38,362 nucleotides of DNA from positions 1 to 38,362 of the forward strand of contig JAFWEL010000019.1 of the NCBI GenBank assembly GCA_017512905.1, read 5' to 3'. The notes under the pieces were generated by a model. The model worked only from the letters and a program-made list of their open reading frames with translations, ran no database searches and was not told the origin of the DNA. Of this stretch, positions 23,933 to 32,275 are shown in pieces. The position numbers were made by a program, and so were the translations under genes. Positions within the stretch are counted from its first letter, which is position 1; every line of letters starts with the position of its first letter. The stretch comes from Clostridia bacterium. Lineage in GTDB: Bacteria > Bacillota > Clostridia > Christensenellales > Aristaeellaceae.

Positions 23933-23944
23933 CTTGAAGCCCAT
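23270..23944 (-). CDS. DUF4956 membrane protein, copy B
   Basis: A 224-residue protein with about four transmembrane helices in the first two thirds (AVLAMLICLAISLVICAVYY, FAVSLVALSVITVSVILTI, VFLFWSIATGIICGAGLYFI, LTLILGIAILL) and a cytoplasmic alpha/beta C-terminal part (RILVLDGSYPYDEG onwards). DUF4956 proteins are recurrently found next to CotH kinases and VTC-domain proteins; their activity is unknown. It differs from copy A at only four residues (positions 2, 4, one Ala/Thr and one His/Gln). ATG 23944 overlaps the stop of the CotH gene (TAATG) and has GGAGGGAAGG upstream. Confidence 0.9.
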   Translation of the reverse strand: MGFKDIFKKGFLTSYANTEITFRYAVLAMLICLAISLVICAVYYFKSRKYFFSKEFAVSLVALSVITVSVILTIQASVVVSLGMVGALSIVRFRTAIKNPLDLVFLFWSIATGIICGAGLYFIALPLTLILGIAILLSDEVPGVSRNRILVLDGSYPYDEGQAMGIVRKYAKWYNVRTESVHNDAVNLIIEVRKVKDSQALIRELRQTGVFHDVSLLVQEGTID

Positions 23945-25626
23945 TATTCCTTCCCTCCGTATTGTTCGATGATGTATTCGCGCCGCTCGCGGAAGAAGCT
24001 GTCGATGCTGTCACAGCCCGCGTAGAAATCCTCCAGCGCCATGGTCTCGTGGCTGAAGCGCTGGTATTTCTTTTCGATGGCCTCCGCCATGTCGCGCTTG
24101 TACTCGGCGATAAACGCGCTCACACGCTCCGGCGCGAAGACACCCTCGGCCAGCGTCAGCAGCTTTTCCCGCACGGCCGCCGCGAAGCCCTCGTTTTTCA
24201 TCAGGCTGGCGAACAGCGGATCCCGGTTCGTGGCAGACTTCAGGCTGTTCACCCGCACCCACTGGGCATCCATGCCCTGCTCCACGTCGTAGAGTATCCA
24301 CCGCCAGCGGCAATCCGAGCAGGCCGTATCCGCCTTGTAGCGGGAGCGCCAGAGGGCGATGTTGTTGATGGGCCAGTCGGTGTTGGCGATGTAGATCTCC
24401 ACGGCGAAGTAGTCGATGCAGGATTGTATGTCCAGCAGCTCGCAGGCCTGGGCATAGGCCGCCGGATCGCGCATGTCGTGGTCGGCGATGAAAGACATCA
24501 TGTCCTCATAGAGGTCGATGTCCTCATCCTGGCCCACCTCGATGCGGCCATGCTTGACCTCGACGATGTTCCGGGGGTCGACGTCGTACCTCTGGTTCAG
24601 GTAGTCCTGCTTGAACCTGGGCACGAGCCAGTACACGCCCCAGTATTCCCCGTTCAGGAACATCACGCAGGGCTCCAGCTGACGGTCGGCAAAGTCCATG
24701 CCGTCGGTCAGTTCCTCGACCAGGTAATCCGCCAGCAGCAGCTCGCTGGGGCCGTAGTACAGCGTCATCCGGTTCAGCAGGTAGCGGGCGTCGTACAGGC
24801 TGCCGGTATCGATGCTGTCATTGCCATACTGCTTCCTGGCGAAGATGTTCAGGTTCTTCGGCAGGTTGGCCCGGGTGGCCTTGCCCTGGATTCGGATGCC
24901 GTACTGGCCGGAAAAAACAGGCTCCCCTTCCCGGTCAAAGCAGTGGATCAGCGCCGGACGCTCCCAATCCCTGCCCTTTTGGTTGTAATTCGCCGCCCAG
25001 CTGAACATGTTGACGCCGTTCCGATGGACGACGCCGTCCGACACGTTTTCGGCAAACACATCGCCCAGCACATAGATGCCCTTTTTGGAATCGAACAGGT
25101 TGTCGGGGTCGGTGACGACGGACATGACATTCATGCCGTCATAGCCGGTCTTTTCCCCGAAGCCCACGAAGTAGACCGCGTCGGAGGGCGCGCTGCGGTT
25201 GCCCCATCCATCGACGCTCACCGCCCGTACCACCGTCGCCTTGTCCACCGGCTGATCCGGCACCTGATAGTGGTGGAACAGCTGCACATCGTTCTTATCC
25301 AGCAGCTCGGGCTTCAGATAGGGCGAGACATCGGTGATCATACTGTACACGTTTTCATTTTTGCTGGCGTCCTGTATCAGTATCGGCCCCTCGTAGGGAA
25401 TGCCGCCCTCATCGGGCTCGCTGCCGTCAAGCGTGTAGTAGATATTCCCGCCGTCAGCCTCCAGCTCCAGGTAGAAGGGTGCGTCATAGAACCCGGAAGC
25501 CTCGGAGAAGCGTACCTGACGGACGGCTTCCGGCCGCTGTTCGGGCTGGGCCGCTGCGAAGGCCGCCAGCGCCACGATGCAGATGCCTCCCAGCGCCCAG
25601 TATGCCGCTTTCTTCCATCGACGCAT
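23944..25626 (-). CDS. CotH-kinase family protein, copy B
   Basis: An exported or membrane-anchored protein of 560 residues. N-terminal hydrophobic segment (ALGGICIVALAAFAAA), then a beta-sandwich of the chitobiase-C-terminal type (FYDAPFYLELEADGG, IYYTLDGSEPDEGG), then the CotH domain: YGIRIQGKATR, FLNGEYWGVYWLVPRF, IYIANTDWPINNIALWR and the metal-binding-site-like RWILYDVEQGM. CotH proteins are atypical protein kinases that phosphorylate secreted or spore-coat proteins. GGAGG precedes ATG 25626. Paralogous to the protein at 27644-29338, with moderate similarity. Substrate unknown; the neighbouring LRR-like proteins are candidates. Confidence 0.92.
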   Translation of the reverse strand: MRRWKKAAYWALGGICIVALAAFAAAQPEQRPEAVRQVRFSEASGFYDAPFYLELEADGGNIYYTLDGSEPDEGGIPYEGPILIQDASKNENVYSMITDVSPYLKPELLDKNDVQLFHHYQVPDQPVDKATVVRAVSVDGWGNRSAPSDAVYFVGFGEKTGYDGMNVMSVVTDPDNLFDSKKGIYVLGDVFAENVSDGVVHRNGVNMFSWAANYNQKGRDWERPALIHCFDREGEPVFSGQYGIRIQGKATRANLPKNLNIFARKQYGNDSIDTGSLYDARYLLNRMTLYYGPSELLLADYLVEELTDGMDFADRQLEPCVMFLNGEYWGVYWLVPRFKQDYLNQRYDVDPRNIVEVKHGRIEVGQDEDIDLYEDMMSFIADHDMRDPAAYAQACELLDIQSCIDYFAVEIYIANTDWPINNIALWRSRYKADTACSDCRWRWILYDVEQGMDAQWVRVNSLKSATNRDPLFASLMKNEGFAAAVREKLLTLAEGVFAPERVSAFIAEYKRDMAEAIEKKYQRFSHETMALEDFYAGCDSIDSFFRERREYIIEQYGGKE

Positions 25627-25647
25627 TGATATTCACGCCTCCATGGT

Positions 25648-26265
25648 TCATTGTCGCCACCATTTAGCCACGCCCGCCGGCAGCGCTTCATCGCCGATGG
25701 CGGCCATCAGGGCCTCATGGGAATCCACGCCCGCCAGAATCCGCTTTTGGGTTCGGACGTTGGCCAATTCCGGCAACCCGGAGGCCTTTCCCCCGGTGAC
25801 GATGATGCAGCTCTTGCACATGTAGAGGAAATCCAGGCCCACATCCTCCAGCTTCTCCGGAAACCACAGGTATTCCAGCGCCGGGCAGTTCTTCAGACTC
25901 CCCGGGGCGACGCGGGCCACGCGGTCGCCCAGCTTCAGACTCTTCAGCCTGTCATAGCCGTCGAAGGTGTTGTAGCAGATCTCCGTGACGCGGTCGCCGA
26001 CGATGATGTCCTCAACGGTGTCCTCGTGCAGCCCGACGCTGTTCAGCATCGCCCTGACATCGGCGTCGTAGAGCTTGCCCGCGCCGTGGATCGTGGCCAC
26101 ACTGTCGCCGTCCACCGTCATATACAGATCGCCGTTCACCCGGGGATGGCGACGCTCAATCTGCATCTGGGCATCGACGGAGCGCCGGGCGAAGAGAAAG
26201 ACAAGCAGCCCTAAGCAAACCACCAGCGCGGCCAGAAGGATGCGCCTTCCCCCGTCGTGCTTCAT
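25648..26265 (-). CDS. Membrane-anchored LRR/BspA-like protein, copy A
   Basis: 205 residues: one N-terminal transmembrane segment (ILLAALVVCLGLLVFLFA), then a surface domain with LRR_5-like units (VEDIIVGDRVTEICYNTFDGY, LKSLKLGDRVARVAPGSL, LEYLWFPEKLEDVGLDFLY). ATG 26265 overlaps the DUF4956 stop codon (TGATG), and CotH copy B follows 21 nt after its own stop. It has the same position and architecture as copy B (22659-23270) but is diverged from it throughout, in contrast to the adjacent DUF4956 genes. Confidence 0.75.
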   Translation of the reverse strand: MKHDGGRRILLAALVVCLGLLVFLFARRSVDAQMQIERRHPRVNGDLYMTVDGDSVATIHGAGKLYDADVRAMLNSVGLHEDTVEDIIVGDRVTEICYNTFDGYDRLKSLKLGDRVARVAPGSLKNCPALEYLWFPEKLEDVGLDFLYMCKSCIIVTGGKASGLPELANVRTQKRILAGVDSHEALMAAIGDEALPAGVAKWWRQ

Positions 26266-26927
26266 CAGTCGATCGTCCCTTCCTGCACCAGCAGCGACAC
26301 GTCCTGGAAGACGCCCGTCTGCCGCAGCTCGCGGATCAGGGCCTGGCTGTCCTTCACCTTGCGCACCTCAATGATCAGATTCACCGCGTCGTTGTGCACG
26401 CTCTCCGTGCGCACGTTGTACCACTTCGCGTACTTCCTCACGATGCCCATGGTCTGCCCCTCGTCATAGGGATAGCTGCCGTCCAGCACCAGGATGCGGT
26501 TGCGGGATACCCCCGGCACCTCGTCCGACAGCAGGATCGCGATGCCCAGGATCAGCGTCAGCGGCAGAGCGATGAAGTAGAGGCCCGCCCCGCAGATGAT
26601 GCCCGTGGCGATGGACCAGAACAGGAACACCAGGTCCAGCGGATTCTTGATGGCCGTCCTGAAGCGCACGATGGACAGCGCGCCTACCATGCCCAGCGAC
26701 ACCACCACGCTGGCCTGGATCGTCAGGATCACCGACACCGTGATCACCGACAGTGCCACCAGCGACACCGCGAATTCCTTCGAGAAGAAGTACTTCCTCG
26801 ATTTGAAGTAGTACACCGCACAGATCACCAGCGATATCGCCAGGCAGATCAGCATCGCCAGCACCGCGTAACGGAACGTGATCTCCGTATTCGCGTAGGA
26901 TGTCAGAAAGCCCTTCTTGAAGATGTC
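26262..26927. repeat. Near-identical 666-nt repeat, copy A
   Basis: Partner of 23267-23932, offset exactly 2995 bp, same length, no insertions or deletions. Confidence 0.9.
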
Positions 26928-26939
26928 ACTGAAGCTCAT
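26265..26939 (-). CDS. DUF4956 membrane protein, copy A
   Basis: A 224-residue polytopic membrane protein with the same four-helix plus cytoplasmic-domain layout as copy B and only four residue differences. The start is ATG 26939 (MSFSDIF) with GGAGG 8 nt upstream; an in-frame upstream start at 26954 lacks a ribosome site. It overlaps the 3' end of the VTC gene by 14 nt, so the two are coupled. Here the partner set is CotH-A and the VTC protein; in copy B it is CotH-B alone. Confidence 0.9.
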   Translation of the reverse strand: MSFSDIFKKGFLTSYANTEITFRYAVLAMLICLAISLVICAVYYFKSRKYFFSKEFAVSLVALSVITVSVILTIQASVVVSLGMVGALSIVRFRTAIKNPLDLVFLFWSIATGIICGAGLYFIALPLTLILGIAILLSDEVPGVSRNRILVLDGSYPYDEGQTMGIVRKYAKWYNVRTESVHNDAVNLIIEVRKVKDSQALIRELRQTGVFQDVSLLVQEGTID

Positions 26940-27660
26940 TGATCTTGCCTCCAATCGCTCTGCAGCCCAGGTAGAATTTGGAAAAGGTCGTCTGGCGCAT
27001 GTGCCCGCTGTCGATCAGCTGATAGATGACGTCCGGGAGGAAGTCGTCGTACTTGACCTCCAGCACGTGATAACCGGTGGGCAGCACCGCGATCCGGGAG
27101 ATGCGGGGTTCGAAAATCTCCCCCACCTGGCTGGATGCGCTGATATTCCGGTCAAAGGTGATGCGCACATTACCCAGCCGGTAGACGTAGGGCTTGCGCA
27201 CATATTCCCCCAGCATCACCGGGTGAAGCCTTGCGGTCTCGGACTGGAGGATCCACTCGTCCAGCAGCGGATCCCGGCCCAGCTGATCCCGGATGGACTG
27301 GCCCAAGAGCATCTTCATGCAGGTCTGCCGGTCGATCAGGCAGCTCTTCTTCCCCGTCATCGTGTGGCTCTTGATCTTCTTTTCCAGGGAAATGCGTCCA
27401 TCGAAGCAGTTGTAGGCGCGTATGCGGAACTTCTCGCGGGGATCCACGCCGTCCTCGTTTTCAAAGAAGCAGCTCCTGTGATAGTCGTCAAAGTAGACGC
27501 TGCGTATCAGGTATTCCCCGTTTTCGTCGGCATGGGGATCGGGCTGCATCACGGCCTTCAGCTTCTGTTCGACGATTCGCAGCTCCAGCTCGTCGCAGAT
27601 GTACTTCAGCTCATGCCGGTACTTGTCCGCCTCCAGCACCGTTTTACTTCTTTTTATCAC
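26926..27660 (-). CDS. VTC-domain (polyphosphate polymerase-like) protein
   Basis: A 244-residue cytoplasmic protein of the VTC/triphosphate-tunnel type, in which basic and acidic strands line a tunnel that binds ATP and polyphosphate. Tunnel motifs are RHELKY near the N-terminus, SVYFDD, REKFRIRAYN, SLEKKIKS, ITFDRNI and the C-terminal VLEVKYDDFLPD. Yeast Vtc4 makes polyphosphate; bacterial stand-alone proteins next to CotH and DUF4956 are uncharacterised as far as I know. GTG 27660 overlaps the CotH-A gene by 17 nt; a second GTG at 27639 is possible. Only one VTC gene exists although the module is duplicated. Confidence 0.92.
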   Translation of the reverse strand: MIKRSKTVLEADKYRHELKYICDELELRIVEQKLKAVMQPDPHADENGEYLIRSVYFDDYHRSCFFENEDGVDPREKFRIRAYNCFDGRISLEKKIKSHTMTGKKSCLIDRQTCMKMLLGQSIRDQLGRDPLLDEWILQSETARLHPVMLGEYVRKPYVYRLGNVRITFDRNISASSQVGEIFEPRISRIAVLPTGYHVLEVKYDDFLPDVIYQLIDSGHMRQTTFSKFYLGCRAIGGKINELQ

Positions 27661-29338
27661 CGTATGCCTCCATAATGTAGTCGTGCCTCATCCGGAAGAA
27701 CGTCTTGATGTCCTCGCAGCTGTTCACGAAATCCTCTTCCGTCCTGTCGTTCATGAAGCGCATGTACTCATTCCCCATGGCGTGGCGCATGCGGGCGGCA
27801 TATTCGTCCACAAAGGCGTCCACCCGCTCCGGGCTGAAGACATCCTCGGCCATATCCACCAGCCTGGCGTACAGCTCGGCCTTGAAGGTCTTGTTGTCCA
27901 GCAGGCTGCCAAATATGGCGTCCCGCTTTGACGTCCGGCCCACAAAGTCGTCGTCCGCTCGCTCGGGATTCATCGAGAGGTTGACGTCGAACATCACCCA
28001 GCGCCACTTGCCGTCCGCGTCGGGCTGGTCTGTCGTCCTGCGAACGCGCCACAGGGAGCGGTTGTTGGTCGGCCAATCGGTGTTGGCGATGTACAGCTCG
28101 ATGGCGTAGTAGTCGATCCAGCTCTGGATATCGACGGCTTCGCAAACCCGGGCGTAATTCTCATCGTCCCGCAGGTCGTTGTCGGCGATCAGGCGAAGCA
28201 TATCCTTGTAGGGCCTGTAATCCTCGTCGGTGCCCACTTCGATGTGATCGACCTTAGTTTCGATCACGTCCCCGTCTCGGATGCCGTACTTGTTCTGGAA
28301 ATAATCCTCCTTGAATCGGGGCGTCAGCCAATATACGCCCCAGTATTCCCCGTCCAGGAAGAGCTCGTAGGGCTCATATTCCCGGGTCAGGATGTCGCAA
28401 TCCGCGGCGAGGGTGTTTACCAGCAGGTCGTGGATCTTGGTGTCCACGCCCTGCCCGCCGCCGTTCAGGTTCACGCTGTGCAGCTGCCAGTCCTCGCCAA
28501 AGAGGGGCAGCGCGGGAATGGATTCGGTGCCGTAGCGCTTGCGGGCAAAGATATTCAGGCTCTTGGGCAGCATGTAGCGGCTCGCGCCGCCCTGGATGCG
28601 TATGCCGTAGGTTCCCGACAGCGTCAGGTTCCTCTCGGCGTCGAAAAAGCAGATATCGGCCTCCCGCTCCCATTCCTTGCCCCGGTTCTTGTAATTACCA
28701 GCCCAGTTGCCGAAGTTGGGCAGGGCGGGCGGCACACCCGCGCCCTCCACGAGGGTATCGTCAAAGGTCTTTCCCAGCACATAGATGCCCTTTTCAAAAT
28801 CAAAGAGGTTTTCCGGGTTCGTGACGATGGAAATGACATTGATGCCGTCGTAGGCCTGCTTCTGGTCAAAGCCCACGAAGTAGACGCCGTTGACGATGTC
28901 GCTGCGGTTGCCGAAGGCGTCGATACACACGGCGCGGATGACCGTCGCCTTGTCGATGGACTGAACGGGCGTCTTGAACCCGAACTTGGGTTCCCTGCCC
29001 GCGATCTCCAGGATATCCGTTCTCAGTTCGATGCAGACGTCCTCGATCATGCTGTAGACGTTGGGATTGCCGCTGGCGTCCTCGATCAGTATAGGCCCGG
29101 TGTACAGCAGGGAATGCTCATCCGGCTCCGTGGAATCCAGCGTATAGCGGATCTCCCCCCGGTCGCAGGTCATCTCAAGGTAAAACGGGCTGTCATAAAA
29201 TCCGGATTCCACGGATAATCTCACCGGCGTCACCGGCTGGTCGCTGTCCTTGCTCAGGCTCAGCCCATACACCAGCAGGGCGGCGACCAGTGCCACGCCC
29301 AGCAGGCAATGCACAACGCCTCTCCATCTGCGCTTCAA
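27644..29338 (-). CDS. CotH-kinase family protein, copy A
   Basis: 564 residues: an N-terminal membrane segment (CLLGVALVAALLVYGLSL), a chitobiase-like beta-sandwich (FYDSPFYLEMTCDRG, IRYTLDSTEPDEH), then the CotH domain with YGIRIQGGASR, FLDGEYWGVYWLTPRF, LYIANTDWPTNNRSLWR and RWVMFDVNLSM. The last motif has Asn where copy B has Glu, close to the presumed metal site, so the two may differ in activity. The start is TTG 29338 with GGAGG 10 nt upstream. It follows the LTA-synthase-like gene by 24 nt and overlaps VTC. Confidence 0.92.
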   Translation of the reverse strand: MKRRWRGVVHCLLGVALVAALLVYGLSLSKDSDQPVTPVRLSVESGFYDSPFYLEMTCDRGEIRYTLDSTEPDEHSLLYTGPILIEDASGNPNVYSMIEDVCIELRTDILEIAGREPKFGFKTPVQSIDKATVIRAVCIDAFGNRSDIVNGVYFVGFDQKQAYDGINVISIVTNPENLFDFEKGIYVLGKTFDDTLVEGAGVPPALPNFGNWAGNYKNRGKEWEREADICFFDAERNLTLSGTYGIRIQGGASRYMLPKSLNIFARKRYGTESIPALPLFGEDWQLHSVNLNGGGQGVDTKIHDLLVNTLAADCDILTREYEPYELFLDGEYWGVYWLTPRFKEDYFQNKYGIRDGDVIETKVDHIEVGTDEDYRPYKDMLRLIADNDLRDDENYARVCEAVDIQSWIDYYAIELYIANTDWPTNNRSLWRVRRTTDQPDADGKWRWVMFDVNLSMNPERADDDFVGRTSKRDAIFGSLLDNKTFKAELYARLVDMAEDVFSPERVDAFVDEYAARMRHAMGNEYMRFMNDRTEEDFVNSCEDIKTFFRMRHDYIMEAYGDKKK

Positions 29339-29362
29339 ATCCGTTGAACCTCCACTCGTTAA

Positions 29363-32215
29363 TCAGGGCTGTGCGGCCGTCGCCGCGGTCCCGGTGCCTT
29401 CCGGCTCGAACAGCACCGGCAGTCGCCGGGTGTCCTCGCCGTTCAGGTTGTACTCCATGCAATAGTAATCGCGGACCATCTGCGCCAGCGGACTGTCCTC
29501 GTCCACATCGTGCAGCCCGTCATTGCGGTCGTAGAACGCGATGTGCCGGGATTCCTCCGCCGTCTCGGAGCCGACATTGGTGTAGACCGCCACGTCCTCG
29601 TTCATCTCCAGGATGTATCTGTAGTAGTAGGACAGCGGCACACCGGCGGTGCGCAGCACCATGGGCATAAATCCGCACAGGTCGATGTCGTCGGTGTTCG
29701 CCAGGGCCTCGTCCGTAAGCTCCAGCGGGTAGTTGGCCCAGATGAAGTAGGGCGTCATCTTGCCCTTGCGCTCCGCCACGGCCCGGTCCTTCCATTTGCA
29801 TATGGATTCCAGCTCGGGCAGGAAGCTGGGCGAATGGTCCCCCACCATGCACACCACGACTCTGCGGCCCGTTTCCTCATACAGTCTGGTGTAGTACGAC
29901 TGCATGTATTCGATCATCGCGTCCGTATACGTCAGGCAGGAGAGGTACTCGTCGATCTGGGCCGCGAGGGCAGCGTCCTGGGTTTCCGTCCGGGCGTGGA
30001 CCACGATGTTCTCCGGCGCAACCCAGTGCCACTCGCCGTGGTTTTGCATCGTGACCAGGAACGCGAACCTGGGCTGGTCTTCGGGCAGGCCATCCATGAA
30101 GCGAATGACGTTCTTCAGCGCCGAGGTATCCGTGAGCTCATGGTCGTTGTGCCGTTCGGCATAGTATTCGGGGTCAGTGAAATCGTGTATGAAATAGCTT
30201 TCGTCGATGCCCAGCTGCGACCAGCTCATGCCCCTGTGGTAATTCTGGGATTCGTGGGGGTGGGCCGCGAGGGTAGCGTATCCAAGCTTTTTCAAATAAT
30301 TCGGCAGCGCCACCGCGTCGGTGAAGTTGAGCCGGTTGAAGGGGGCGTAGGCGTTGATCAGCGTCATGGAATTGCCGGTGAGCATCTCATATTCCGTGCC
30401 GTTGGTTCCCCCGCCGGTGAGCGGGACCTCCGCGTAGCCCTTGATGGCGTTGTCCAGGGCCCGGTAGTGCTTCAGGTAATCCACGTCGGCGTGGGTGTCG
30501 ATATACATATCCAGGTTGTACCAGGTCTCGTTGAGGATCATCACGATGTCCGGATAGGGCTGTTCTGGTTCAGCTGCCGTCGTCGCCGGGACCTGGGATG
30601 CCCTTTCGGCGATTTGGTCCATGCGCTCGTCGGAATAATCCCGGGGCCTGTACACGGAAAACTCCAGGTTGGCCAGCGTCGATTCCACGGTGCCCGAGAG
30701 GTAACCGATCTTCGCGTAGAGACTCCCCCAGCTCCAGATATTGTCCTCCCGGGCGATGATGGGAACCGCGGAGAAATAGCAGAAATACAGGCTGATCACC
30801 GCGAACAGCAGGCACACGCCGCGGTTAACCCATTTTTCAGCGCGGGTAAACAGAGCTCGCAGGGGCCTGCCACACAGCCAGGAGGCGACGCAGCAAGCCA
30901 GAGCTCCGGCCTGGAGCAGCAGTATGCGGCCCGTGACCGCGTCCACGGAAAGATCATAGCCGCCAATCACGCCGGAGACGGTTTTTACATTTTGTATGTC
31001 CTCCGCCGTCAGCAGCGCGCCGTGATATTTCATGGTAAAGTGATTCGCGATGCCCAGCAGCGTCATCAGCACGGCCACCGTGATTCCGGCGGGCAGCCAG
31101 CTGCCCATGACCGCCCTGAAAATCAGGATCAGGCAGAATATGGCCAGCACATTGACCATCGCCCGGATCGGCCACTGTTGGGCGGCCAGGTGGGCAAACT
31201 GGGCGTAGGAATCCATGGAGGTTTCCAGGACCAGCCGCAGCAGGAAGGGCGCCGCCAGCATCAGCAGCATCGAAGGAACGCTCCACCAGCTGCACTGTAT
31301 GGCGGCCGCGAGCCTCCGGTAACCCCATTCCATCCCATAGAGCAGCAGCCCGGTCATCACCAGGAAGATCAGATAACTTGCCACGCCGTTGCCCGTGGCC
31401 GCGTAGATGGACGCCGCCACATGGTAATAGTACATCGCCATATAGAACTGGGCCATCCAGAACGTCGTCCAGCGGTCGCCAATGAACCTGAGGGGGCGGG
31501 TAAGCGTCTGGAATGTACGACCCTGTCCAATGCCCTCGAGGGCCGAGCCCCATCGGCTTTCCCGGACGTCCCTGAGCCCGAATATCAGCAGTCCCAGTAT
31601 ATAGGCCACCGGGCCGAAAAGCGCGGTGAGCCGGTACACCGGCCCATTGTACATGAAGGGCATGACCTTCATGTACAACACGGCCTGGGCGGCAATGCCG
31701 CCGATCAATGGCACGAGTGCCAGCGCGACGCCTTTTTTCTGCCGGATGACGTGGTACATCGCTGCGCAGAAGGCGCATATAGCCATGGATGAAATCAGCC
31801 AGGTGCCCTCATGGATGTTGTTGGACAGTGCCACCACGGCGCGACTGACATTCAGGAAGCCCAGGTTCCTGAACATCGGGCAATAGATCGGGGATTCCGA
31901 GATCTCACAGAAAAACAGCCCGCCGATCAGCACCAGCGGCGCGCAGACCTTCCAGTAGGGGATATAGCAGTCCAGCGCTCGCCTGAACGGGGATACCGTC
32001 CCCTCCCTGTCCCATACCGCCGCCTTCGTTCCCTCGATGAAGTACAGCAGCGCCATGGCGATCAGGAAAGCCGGCGCGGTGGCCAGGGGACCGCCGGGGA
32101 TGACGCTCAGCCACTGGGTCGGCAATCGCGTCGGGTCGCCAAACATGATGAACCAGAGTATGGCTATGGAAGCCATACCCTGTATCGCGTTTCTGAAGTC
32201 CCTCTTTTCCGACAA
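29363..32215 (-). CDS. LTA-synthase-like membrane phosphotransferase with extra N-terminal membrane domain
   Basis: A 950-residue integral membrane enzyme of the lipoteichoic-acid-synthase / phosphoglycerol-transferase family. The C-terminal sulfatase-fold domain (about 550-870) has the metal ligand NETW, the nucleophile Thr in GGGTNGTEYEMLTGN (about residue 600) and VGDHSPSF. LtaS normally has five transmembrane helices and about 650 residues; here the first 540 residues hold many more hydrophobic segments. An additional membrane domain of about 300 residues therefore seems fused in front, not identified, possibly acyltransferase-like. Start: TTG 32215 has GGAGG at 8 nt; an in-frame TTG six bases upstream is too close to the site. 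Probably transfers glycerol-phosphate or a similar group to a surface polymer. Confidence 0.88.
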   Translation of the reverse strand: MSEKRDFRNAIQGMASIAILWFIMFGDPTRLPTQWLSVIPGGPLATAPAFLIAMALLYFIEGTKAAVWDREGTVSPFRRALDCYIPYWKVCAPLVLIGGLFFCEISESPIYCPMFRNLGFLNVSRAVVALSNNIHEGTWLISSMAICAFCAAMYHVIRQKKGVALALVPLIGGIAAQAVLYMKVMPFMYNGPVYRLTALFGPVAYILGLLIFGLRDVRESRWGSALEGIGQGRTFQTLTRPLRFIGDRWTTFWMAQFYMAMYYYHVAASIYAATGNGVASYLIFLVMTGLLLYGMEWGYRRLAAAIQCSWWSVPSMLLMLAAPFLLRLVLETSMDSYAQFAHLAAQQWPIRAMVNVLAIFCLILIFRAVMGSWLPAGITVAVLMTLLGIANHFTMKYHGALLTAEDIQNVKTVSGVIGGYDLSVDAVTGRILLLQAGALACCVASWLCGRPLRALFTRAEKWVNRGVCLLFAVISLYFCYFSAVPIIAREDNIWSWGSLYAKIGYLSGTVESTLANLEFSVYRPRDYSDERMDQIAERASQVPATTAAEPEQPYPDIVMILNETWYNLDMYIDTHADVDYLKHYRALDNAIKGYAEVPLTGGGTNGTEYEMLTGNSMTLINAYAPFNRLNFTDAVALPNYLKKLGYATLAAHPHESQNYHRGMSWSQLGIDESYFIHDFTDPEYYAERHNDHELTDTSALKNVIRFMDGLPEDQPRFAFLVTMQNHGEWHWVAPENIVVHARTETQDAALAAQIDEYLSCLTYTDAMIEYMQSYYTRLYEETGRRVVVCMVGDHSPSFLPELESICKWKDRAVAERKGKMTPYFIWANYPLELTDEALANTDDIDLCGFMPMVLRTAGVPLSYYYRYILEMNEDVAVYTNVGSETAEESRHIAFYDRNDGLHDVDEDSPLAQMVRDYYCMEYNLNGEDTRRLPVLFEPEGTGTAATAAQP

Positions 32216-32275
32216 TTCCAAGTCCTCCGATGGTGTGTGTGCTTTCCGGTCGTCCCGTTTGGCGAATGGCCCTTG

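Noticed and set aside
23267-26927. The DUF4956 repeat as an insertion sequence or other mobile element
   Set aside because: No terminal inverted repeats, target duplications or transposase; the repeat coincides with a gene inside a larger paralogous module.
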